Shown piece after piece: positions 1 to 4,333 of a stretch of DNA of 6,838 nt. Every line of letters starts with the position of its first letter. Position 1 is the stretch's first letter. A model generated the notes under the pieces. The model was given only the letters and a program-made list of their open reading frames with translations, had not been told where the DNA came from and did no database searches. The stretch comes from Candidatus Bathyarchaeota archaeon RBG_13_60_20 (GTDB taxonomy: Archaea; Thermoproteota; Bathyarchaeia; TCS64). Made by a program: the position numbers and the translations under genes. The stretch covers positions 1 through 6,838 of the forward strand of contig MEZG01000027.1 of assembly GCA_001775965.1 (NCBI GenBank). Reading direction: 5' to 3'.

Positions 1-839
1 CTCATGTGGCCCATTATGTGGCCGCCAGCGGGCGCCACGGCCTTGGTGAAGAACGCGTCGGGGCTCGCCATGACCTGGTTGGTGATGACTGCCACCATGT
101 TGAAGGCGCGGCTGAGCCTCATGAGCTTGTGCAGGTGCTTGTTCAGCTGCTGCTGCCGGGGGGCCAGCATCTCCCTGCCGAGGTACTCGCTCCTGAAGTG
201 ACTCATTACGCTGTCGATTATGATGAGTCTGACGCCGTTGTCCCTGATGACCTCATCGGCGTTGTCCAGGAGCACCATCTGGTGGTTACTGGTGTACGCC
301 TCCGCGTAGACGATGCGCTTCAGCACCTGGTCGGGCTTGATGCCGAACCTGGGTGCTACCTGCTGGACACGCTCGGGGCGGAACGTGTTCTCGGTGTCTA
401 TGTAGAGGACGCCGCCGTCCAGGCCCCCCTGGCTCTCGGGTAGCTGCACAGTTACGCAGAGCTGGTGGCACATCTGGCTCTTCCCCGAGCCGAACTCCCC
501 GTAGAACTCTGTGAGGCTCTGGGACTCGAGGCCCCCGTCCAGGAGCTGGTCCATGCTGCTGCACCCCGTTGAGAGCTTCCTGACGTTCTTGCGGAGCTCT
601 ACGAGCTCGTCGCCCCTGACGAAGGTAATGGCCAGGCCCTTCCGGGCCTCCTCTATGGCCTTCTGGGCGACGGCCTCGCCGATGCCGGCAGCCACCAGTT
701 CGCTGACGGCGGCGGTGCCGAGGCTCTCCACCGTTTTAAACCCGATCTCCTTGAGCTTGGCCACCGTCGCCGGTCCGAGGCCCGGCAGGTCCTCTAGGGT
801 CTGGTACTTGGCCTTGAAATACTCCAGGTCCTCGGACAT
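1..839 (-). CDS. radA: DNA repair and recombination protein RadA (C-terminus cut by window edge)
   Basis: Archaeal RecA/Rad51-family recombinase. It forms ATP-dependent filaments on single-stranded DNA and catalyses homologous pairing and strand exchange. About 279 residues are present, and the family is usually near 320, so roughly 40 C-terminal residues lie outside the window. Seen in order: an N-terminal helix-hairpin-helix region (about residues 14-60, LPGLGPATVAKL at 18-29), a linker with the polymerisation motif F73-V-R-G76, Walker A GEFGSGKSQ (114-122), YIDTENTFRPER (146-157), Walker B LIIIDS (205-210), and the L1/L2 DNA-binding loop region around SHFRSEYLGRE and TNQVMASPD (213-261). 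Family members usually have FxxA, so G76 is unusual. The ATG at 839 is chosen. An in-frame GTG at 848 (adding VSK) is possible because a GGTGAGG lies 12 bases before it. It is the third gene after aIF1 and the zinc ribbon, with its own TATA-like element in the 55-base gap. Confidence 0.97.
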   Translation of the reverse strand, partial: MSEDLEYFKAKYQTLEDLPGLGPATVAKLKEIGFKTVESLGTAAVSELVAAGIGEAVAQKAIEEARKGLAITFVRGDELVELRKNVRKLSTGCSSMDQLLDGGLESQSLTEFYGEFGSGKSQMCHQLCVTVQLPESQGGLDGGVLYIDTENTFRPERVQQVAPRFGIKPDQVLKRIVYAEAYTSNHQMVLLDNADEVIRDNGVRLIIIDSVMSHFRSEYLGREMLAPRQQQLNKHLHKLMRLSRAFNMVAVITNQVMASPDAFFTKAVAPAGGHIMGHM

Positions 840-883
840 CTTGCTCACGGGGCGGCTCTGCCTCACCTATGTTGGGAGGTTCG

Positions 884-896
884 GAGTTAAAAACTC
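884..896 (-). promoter_or_regulatory. TATA-like element inside a palindrome upstream of radA
   Basis: Read on the minus strand, GAGTTTTTAACTC has perfect 5-base arms (GAGTT/AACTC) around a 3-base centre and contains a T/A-rich core. Its centre lies about 50 bases before the radA ATG, which would place the transcript start near 863-866. It overlaps the stop codon of the zinc-ribbon gene, so radA could be transcribed alone as well as from the aIF1 promoter. The assignment is inference from position and composition. Confidence 0.4.
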
Positions 897-1101
897 AGCG
901 CGGCTCCTCTTCCTCGGGCTCCAGCTCCAGTGCCAGGGGCCCCTGGTACCCGCAGTCCTCGCAGCGGTAGTTGCGAGGCAGGATGCCGTAGCTCTCCACG
1001 AGCCTCATCCTGTGGCTCCTGCAATTGGGGCAGAAGACCGGCTTGGGGGCGCTGTACCTGGCCTTCCTAAGAGCTTCCAAGATGCCCTGTAGGGGGCCCA
1101 T
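895..1101 (-). CDS. Small zinc-ribbon protein
   Basis: A 68-residue protein of unknown specific function. It has a treble-clef-like or zinc-ribbon arrangement of two cysteine pairs: C24-P-N-C27 and C47-E-D-C50, the second followed by GYQGPL, which is typical of archaeal zinc ribbons. A basic N-terminal segment (ALRKARYSAPKP) precedes the fingers, and the tail is strongly acidic (ELEPEEEEPR). No catalytic motif is visible. A nucleic-acid or ribosome/transcription-complex binding role is plausible but inferred. The start ATG lies one base after the aIF1 stop codon, with GAGGT (1110-1114, minus strand) 8 bases before it inside the end of aIF1, so translation is probably coupled. radA follows 55 bases downstream. 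Coding status is supported by the cysteine pattern, the ribosome-binding site and the tight operon spacing. Confidence 0.85.
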   Translation of the reverse strand: MGPLQGILEALRKARYSAPKPVFCPNCRSHRMRLVESYGILPRNYRCEDCGYQGPLALELEPEEEEPR

Positions 1102-1102
1102 T

Positions 1103-1411
1103 CTACTGGACCTCGATGTTCTCGTCTGGGAAGCCCATCTGCACGAGGGACTCCCTGACCACGACCCGGTGGTCCCCCATGAGCATTACTTGTTCGTTCT
1201 TGGCCGTGCCGCCGCAGGCGCACTTGGCCTTTAGTTCAGAAGCTAGCTTGTTGAGAGACACGGTTCCGGAGTCGATGCCGTCGATGACGGTCCATTTCTT
1301 TCCCCATTTTCTTGTCTCTAAACGAATTCTGATCCGCTGCTCCTCCTTGCTCATCTCCTCGCATACGCAGAGGTCTTTAGGGAGGCCGCAAACGGGACAA
1401 ATCTCCGCCAT
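1103..1411 (-). CDS. sui1: Translation initiation factor aIF1 (SUI1 family)
   Basis: Archaeal homologue of eIF1. It binds the small ribosomal subunit near the P site and enforces correct start-codon selection during initiation. The 102-residue product has an N-terminal zinc knuckle with C5-P-V-C8 and C15-V-C17 (MAEICPVCGLPKDLCVCEE), then the SUI1 fold from about residue 23. The family signature KCACGGTAK (63-71) is followed by the conserved GDHR (79-82) and a C-terminal MGFPDENIEV. Length is normal for the archaeal factor. The ATG at 1411 gives the usual MAEICP N-terminus. A GTG at 1420 is in frame and would add only MLI. A TTTATAAA box lies about 45 bases upstream, so aIF1 probably heads the transcript aIF1-zinc ribbon-(radA). 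The 64-base gap to the ACT gene has room for this separate promoter. Confidence 0.95.
   Translation of the reverse strand: MAEICPVCGLPKDLCVCEEMSKEEQRIRIRLETRKWGKKWTVIDGIDSGTVSLNKLASELKAKCACGGTAKNEQVMLMGDHRVVVRESLVQMGFPDENIEVQ
1110..1114 (-). promoter_or_regulatory. Ribosome-binding site of the zinc-ribbon gene
   Basis: GAGGT on the minus strand, within the last codons of aIF1 and 8 bases before the zinc-ribbon ATG. It fixes that start and supports translational coupling of the two genes. Confidence 0.65.
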
Positions 1412-1452
1412 TATCAACACTGTATCGATGCGCAGAGTGTAAAAACCTTTGC

Positions 1453-1460
1453 TTTATAAA
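1453..1460 (-). promoter_or_regulatory. TATA box of the aIF1 operon
   Basis: TTTATAAA, a close match to the archaeal TATA consensus, centred about 45 bases before the aIF1 ATG. This predicts a transcript start near 1431 and a leader of about 20 bases. The octamer is itself palindromic. Orientation is taken from the downstream gene, since the only plus-strand gene nearby starts 700 bases away. Confidence 0.65.
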
Positions 1461-1475
1461 TGGAGGGTGGTCGGG

Positions 1476-2081
1476 TCACGTGTAGTTCTGGAGGAGACTG
1501 AAGGCCGTGAGGGCGTCCTTCGGGCTTAGTATTATGATCGTGTTGGTGCTGCAACTGATGAACTCCACGATGTTGAGGTTCCTGCTGGCCAGGAGCTGGG
1601 TTATAAAGGCCACAAAGCCGGGCGTGGTCTCGACCCTGAGGGGGCTCAGCAGTATGAGGGCCACCTGGTTGCTCTCCACCTTGACCTGGTCGGGGAGCCT
1701 CTGCTTCATGGTGGTCTGGTCCACTATGTAGACGTACTGGTCTGTGAGGTGGGCGGTCACGATGTGGGGGATATCCAGCCTGATGGAGCTTATTATCACC
1801 GCGATCTTATCCTGTAGGCGCACCTTGGACTCCTTGAGGATGCCGAGCACGGCTTCCTCCCTAAGACCTCTGTCCTGGGATATCTCGTCGGCGACCCTGA
1901 TCACGGCCGCCTTCACGGCCTCCAGGCTGCCCTCGCCCATCTCCTCCTGGAGGAGGCGGGCCAGGGCGCTGTAGTTGACTATCTTCATGTTGAGGGCGTC
2001 CAGTAGGCTGGGCCTCATCTGGATGGTCTCGCGGACCAGCTGGGCCACGCTCCTTGTCCTATCCGATGTATTATCTGCCAT
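1476..2081 (-). CDS. ACT-domain protein, predicted regulator of amino acid metabolism (COG2150-like)
   Basis: A 201-residue protein with two recognisable parts. Residues about 11-68 resemble a winged-helix-type segment found in archaeal ACT regulators: SVAQLVRETIQMRPSLLDAL, then IVNYSALARLLQEEM and a helix through AVKAAVIRVADEI. Residues about 138-200 fit an ACT ligand-binding fold: strand VALILLSPL, helix GFVAFITQLLASRN, strand IVEFISCSTN, strand TIIILSPKD, helix ALTAFSLLQ, much like aspartokinase ACT units. No kinase or other catalytic domain is present. ACT domains usually bind amino acids, so an amino-acid-responsive regulator is the likely role. The ligand and target are unknown. It diverges from argG across a 77-base gap, which makes argG a natural candidate target (inference). 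The predicted transcript start is only 0-3 bases from the ATG, so the mRNA may be leaderless. Confidence 0.88.
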   Translation of the reverse strand: MADNTSDRTRSVAQLVRETIQMRPSLLDALNMKIVNYSALARLLQEEMGEGSLEAVKAAVIRVADEISQDRGLREEAVLGILKESKVRLQDKIAVIISSIRLDIPHIVTAHLTDQYVYIVDQTTMKQRLPDQVKVESNQVALILLSPLRVETTPGFVAFITQLLASRNLNIVEFISCSTNTIIILSPKDALTAFSLLQNYT

Positions 2082-2105
2082 GTTTGTAACGTATATGTCG
2101 CAAGG

Positions 2106-2113
2106 TATAAAAA
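2106..2113. promoter_or_regulatory. Central TATA element of the divergent ACT-regulator/argG promoter
   Basis: TTTTTATA on the minus strand (TATAAAAA on plus) lies in the middle of the gap. In the minus direction it sits about 25 bases before the ACT gene ATG, which fits a leaderless transcript. In the plus direction it would give a start near 2135 and a 24-base argG leader containing AGGAG. It is flanked by inverted arms GCAAG (2100-2104) and CTTGC (2114-2118). The minus orientation matches the archaeal consensus better. Use in both directions is inference, and argG could instead use the weaker TATA-like cgtatatg near 2090-2097. Confidence 0.6.
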
Positions 2114-2143
2114 CTTGCTCTATGTTGAAGCTAGTATCCTAAT

Positions 2144-2148
2144 AGGAG
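2144..2148 (+). promoter_or_regulatory. Ribosome-binding site of argG
   Basis: AGGAG 10 bases before the argG ATG at 2159, in the only untranslated leader of the pair. It supports the chosen start. No other start codon in frame is better placed. Confidence 0.65.
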
Positions 2149-2158
2149 TAAATTTGCG

Positions 2159-3418
2159 ATGGTTAATGACAAGGTTGTTCTAGCCTACTCGGGCGGCCTG
2201 GACACGTCCATGATGGTGAAGTGGCTTCAGCTGGAGTACAAGATGGACGTGGTAACGGTCAACCTGGACGTGGGCCAGGGCAAGGAGCGGAAGGGCATCG
2301 AGGAGAAGGCCTGGAAGCTGGGGGTGGTCAACCACTACACCTTTGACGCCAAGGAGGAGTTCGCCACCGGCTACATCTTCCCGGCCATAAAGGCCAACGC
2401 TCTGTACATGGGCACGTACCCCGTGAGCAGCAGCCTCAGCAGGCCGCTGATAGCCAGCAAGGTGGTGGAGGTGGCCGAAATGGAGGACGCCAAGGCCGTG
2501 GCCCATGGGTGCACGGGGAAGGGAAACGACCAGGTCAGGTTCGACCTCACCTTCAAGGCGCTGAACCCTAAGCTGAAGATCATCGCGCCGGTCCGTGAGT
2601 GGAAGTTCAACAGGAAGGGCCAGATACAGTGGGCGAAGGACCATGACGTGCCGGTCCCCGTGACGGCTGACAGCCCCTACAGCATCGACGAGAACCTGTG
2701 GGGCCGCAGCATAGAGGGCGGCTTGCTAGAGCACCCGGACAAGATGGTGCCCGGTGACATATGGGACTGGACCGTGGACGTGGAGAACGCGCCCGACGAG
2801 CCCGACTACGTCAAGATAGGGTTCCAGAAGGGTCTGCCCACGAGCCTGGACGGCATCCCCTACAAGCCTGTGGAGATCATCCAGAAGCTGAAGCAGCTGG
2901 GCGGGAAGCACGGCATCGGTAGGATCGAGCACATGGAGGACCGCGTCGTGGGGCTCAAGACCCGGGAGACCTACGAGATACCCGCCGCCGAGGTGATCCT
3001 GAACGCCCACCAGGACCTGGAGAAGATGGTGCTGACGCGCCACCAGAAGGCGTTCAAGTACCAGGTTGACCAGATGTGGGCCACGGTCGTCTACCAGGGC
3101 CTATGGGTGGACCCCTTCAAGCAGAACCTGGACGCTTTCATCGATAGCACCCAGGAGAACGTGACGGGCTCGGTGACCATGAAGCTGTTCAAGGGCTCCG
3201 CGAAGCCCGTGAGCAGGGAGAGCCCATTCAGCCTCTACGACTACAACCTGGCCAGCTTCGACATCAACACCCACTACGACCAGGGCGACGCCGTGGGCTT
3301 CATCAACCTGTGGGGCCTGCCCAGCGTCTCGGCGTGGAACCTGAAGAGGACCGTGGCCGAGGAGGGCATCCGGGAGATGGGGAAGAAGGTAGTACCCGTC
3401 CCCACAGGAGCCTCATAA
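2159..3418 (+). CDS. argG: Argininosuccinate synthase
   Basis: Joins citrulline and aspartate with ATP hydrolysis to AMP and pyrophosphate, making argininosuccinate, the penultimate step of arginine synthesis in the cytoplasm. The 419-residue length suits the roughly 400-residue family. The N-type ATP pyrophosphatase loop AYSGGLDTS is at residues 9-17. YPVSSSLSRPLIA (87-99) and HGCTGKGNDQVRF (116-128) carry the conserved ATP, citrulline and aspartate contacts. SPYSIDENLWGRSIE (172-186) is the family signature in the synthetase domain. A C-terminal oligomerisation segment runs to the end. The ATG at 2159 has AGGAG 10 bases upstream and places the loop at the usual distance from the N-terminus. 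argH is not adjacent: the next gene is a winged-helix protein 71 bases downstream. The divergent ACT regulator may control it, which is inferred from position only. Confidence 0.98.
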   Translation: MVNDKVVLAYSGGLDTSMMVKWLQLEYKMDVVTVNLDVGQGKERKGIEEKAWKLGVVNHYTFDAKEEFATGYIFPAIKANALYMGTYPVSSSLSRPLIASKVVEVAEMEDAKAVAHGCTGKGNDQVRFDLTFKALNPKLKIIAPVREWKFNRKGQIQWAKDHDVPVPVTADSPYSIDENLWGRSIEGGLLEHPDKMVPGDIWDWTVDVENAPDEPDYVKIGFQKGLPTSLDGIPYKPVEIIQKLKQLGGKHGIGRIEHMEDRVVGLKTRETYEIPAAEVILNAHQDLEKMVLTRHQKAFKYQVDQMWATVVYQGLWVDPFKQNLDAFIDSTQENVTGSVTMKLFKGSAKPVSRESPFSLYDYNLASFDINTHYDQGDAVGFINLWGLPSVSAWNLKRTVAEEGIREMGKKVVPVPTGAS

Positions 3419-3441
3419 GCCCCCTTCCTCACCAGTGACAC

Positions 3442-3448
3442 TTTTATT
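3442..3448 (+). promoter_or_regulatory. TATA-like element upstream of the winged-helix/hjc pair
   Basis: TTTTATT in an otherwise GC-rich gap, about 45 bases before the TTG start at 3490. It predicts a transcript start near 3470, i.e. within the 5' arm of the hairpin at 3464-3485. The match to consensus is moderate. Confidence 0.4.
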
Positions 3449-3463
3449 CTTGCTGACGCCAAT

Positions 3464-3491
3464 CTATCTCGGTAGCCCGAGGTAGTTTTTT
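3464..3491 (+). terminator. Hairpin plus T6 tract, terminator-like, overlapping the next gene's start
   Basis: Bases 3464-3472 pair with 3477-3485 to give nine base pairs (eight Watson-Crick and one T-G wobble at 3467/3482) around a TAGC loop, followed directly by TTTTTT (3486-3491). This is the shape of a bacterial intrinsic terminator. Archaeal RNA polymerase terminates mainly on the U tract. It lies 45 bases after the argG stop codon, so ending argG transcripts is the simplest role. It also covers the GAGGT (3479-3483) and TTG start of the winged-helix gene, so it could act as a leader control element. Confidence 0.55.
3479..3483 (+). promoter_or_regulatory. Ribosome-binding site of the winged-helix gene, inside a hairpin arm
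   Basis: GAGGT six bases before the TTG at 3490. It decides that start, because no ATG, GTG or TTG lies in frame between the stop codon at 3454-3456 and 3490. The motif lies in the 3' arm of the 3464-3485 hairpin and would be paired in any transcript that includes the 5' arm. Confidence 0.6.
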
Positions 3492-3816
3492 GTCGCGCGA
3501 GGAATCACTCATAGAGGTGCTTGAGAGGGCTCTGCCCCTGCCCCCAAAGATCATCGTCGGGTACAACAGGCTGGAGCGGGACTTCACCAGTGGCGACCTG
3601 GCGAAGCTGTGCGATATTAGCAGGAGCAGCGCCAAGTTCTACGTGAATAAGATGGTGGACCTGCGGCTCGTCACCAAGGTGCCCCACAAGCGCATGTACC
3701 AGAAGTACGCCAACGCCAACAGGTTCGGCGACTGGATGAAGGACCTCATGAAGCTGGCCCTGGAGCCCCTGGAGAGCGGCTCCCTCAAGCTGCCCGAGGA
3801 GCCCGAAGAGGAGTAG
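3490..3816 (+). CDS. Winged helix-turn-helix DNA-binding protein
   Basis: A 108-residue protein of unknown target. Residues about 33-54 form a helix-turn-helix (TSGDLAKLC, turn DIS, recognition helix RSSAKFYVNKM). The following LRLVTKVPHKRMYQKY (59-73) reads as the wing. A helix (GDWMKDLMKLALEPL) and a very acidic tail ending PEEPEEE complete it. There is no catalytic domain. It starts with a rare TTG preceded at six bases by GAGGT. An in-frame GTG at 3517 would give a 99-residue version but has a poorer ribosome-binding site. hjc begins two bases after its stop, so the two are almost certainly co-transcribed. That pairing hints at a role in recombination or in regulating hjc, but nothing in the protein itself shows this. 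Confidence 0.87.
   Translation: MSREESLIEVLERALPLPPKIIVGYNRLERDFTSGDLAKLCDISRSSAKFYVNKMVDLRLVTKVPHKRMYQKYANANRFGDWMKDLMKLALEPLESGSLKLPEEPEEE
3808..3813 (+). promoter_or_regulatory. Ribosome-binding site of hjc
   Basis: GAGGAG, formed by the last two glutamate codons of the winged-helix gene, five bases before the GTG at 3819. It supports the long form of Hjc and coupled translation. The same bases encode protein, so the match could partly be chance. Confidence 0.5.
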
Positions 3817-3818
3817 CC

Positions 3819-4277
3819 GTGAGCCTCAGGGACCTGGCCTCCGCCAAGAAGCCGCCGCGGGAGAGGTACACCCGGAACCTGACGGCACGCCAGGTCCGCG
3901 CAATGAAGAAGAGGGGCTACGACGCGGAGCGGGAGCTAGTGCACATGCTGAGGGATGAGGGGTACGACGCTCTCAGGGTGCCTGTCAGCGCCCCTAGCAC
4001 CGAGCCCCTGCCTGACGTGTTCGCTATCAGGGGCGACTCCATACTGGCCGTGGAGGTTAAGGCCCAGGTAAGGTACGCCTATTATAAGCGGGACCAGGTG
4101 CAGAAGCTCCACGAGTTCCTCCACATCCACAGGATTTACCCGAGGCGCTTCGCTGTCCTCGCCGGGAAGTTCAAGTACAAGGGCTGGCGGTTCGACCTGG
4201 CTGAGAAGGTGGGCGACTACACAATCAAGATGGACCAGAGCCTCAGCTGGAACGACCTTATGGCCAGGATTAAGTGA
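3819..4277 (+). CDS. hjc: Holliday junction resolvase Hjc
   Basis: Archaeal structure-specific endonuclease that cuts four-way junctions at the end of homologous recombination, acting as a dimer with metal ions. The nuclease core starts near residue 33. GYDAERELV supplies E37, LPDVFAI supplies D66, and ILAVEVKAQ supplies E79 and K81. These match by alignment in mind the E9, D33, E46 and K48 set of Pyrococcus furiosus Hjc. GWRFDL (122-127) corresponds to the GWRF strand of that protein. The product is 152 residues, against about 120 for the Pyrococcus enzyme, because of a basic N-terminal extension of about 28 residues. An ATG at 3903 (M29) would give MKKRGYDAEREL, close to the Pyrococcus start, and has AGGT seven bases upstream. 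The GTG at 3819 is preferred for its GAGGAG and two-base operon spacing, but the start is not settled. Confidence 0.93.
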   Translation: MSLRDLASAKKPPRERYTRNLTARQVRAMKKRGYDAERELVHMLRDEGYDALRVPVSAPSTEPLPDVFAIRGDSILAVEVKAQVRYAYYKRDQVQKLHEFLHIHRIYPRRFAVLAGKFKYKGWRFDLAEKVGDYTIKMDQSLSWNDLMARIK

Positions 4278-4290
4278 GAGGCACCCACCG

Positions 4291-4298
4291 TTTATATA
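4291..4298 (+). promoter_or_regulatory. TATA box of the Lon-like protease gene
   Basis: TTTATATA, a full match to the archaeal TATA consensus, centred about 39 bases before the ATG at 4334. It predicts a transcript start near 4320 and a leader of about 14 bases. Two ATTCAT copies (4300-4305, 4311-4316) lie between it and the predicted start. The strength of the box suggests a well-expressed gene. Confidence 0.75.
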
Positions 4299-4333
4299 GA
4301 TTCATACCTCATTCATTAACATATTACTAGGCG

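Noticed and set aside
6..443. A 145-codon plus-strand frame opposite radA.
   Set aside because: The minus strand here encodes the RadA core with intact Walker motifs. The plus frame is low-complexity and has no ribosome-binding site or recognised motif.
511..1092. A 193-codon plus-strand frame spanning the radA 5' end and the zinc-ribbon gene.
   Set aside because: It crosses a gene boundary and a promoter-like gap on the other strand, and its translation changes character there, as expected for a shadow frame.
2180..2644. Minus-strand frames inside argG, also at 2726-3043.
   Set aside because: ArgG motifs cover the plus strand throughout. These translations are repetitive histidine/leucine/valine strings typical of the reverse complement of GC-rich genes.
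3419..3489. Possible tRNA or small RNA in the argG to winged-helix gap.
   Set aside because: Only one hairpin can be folded, with no acceptor stem or anticodon/T-arm pattern. The gap is explained by a TATA-like element plus the terminator-like hairpin.
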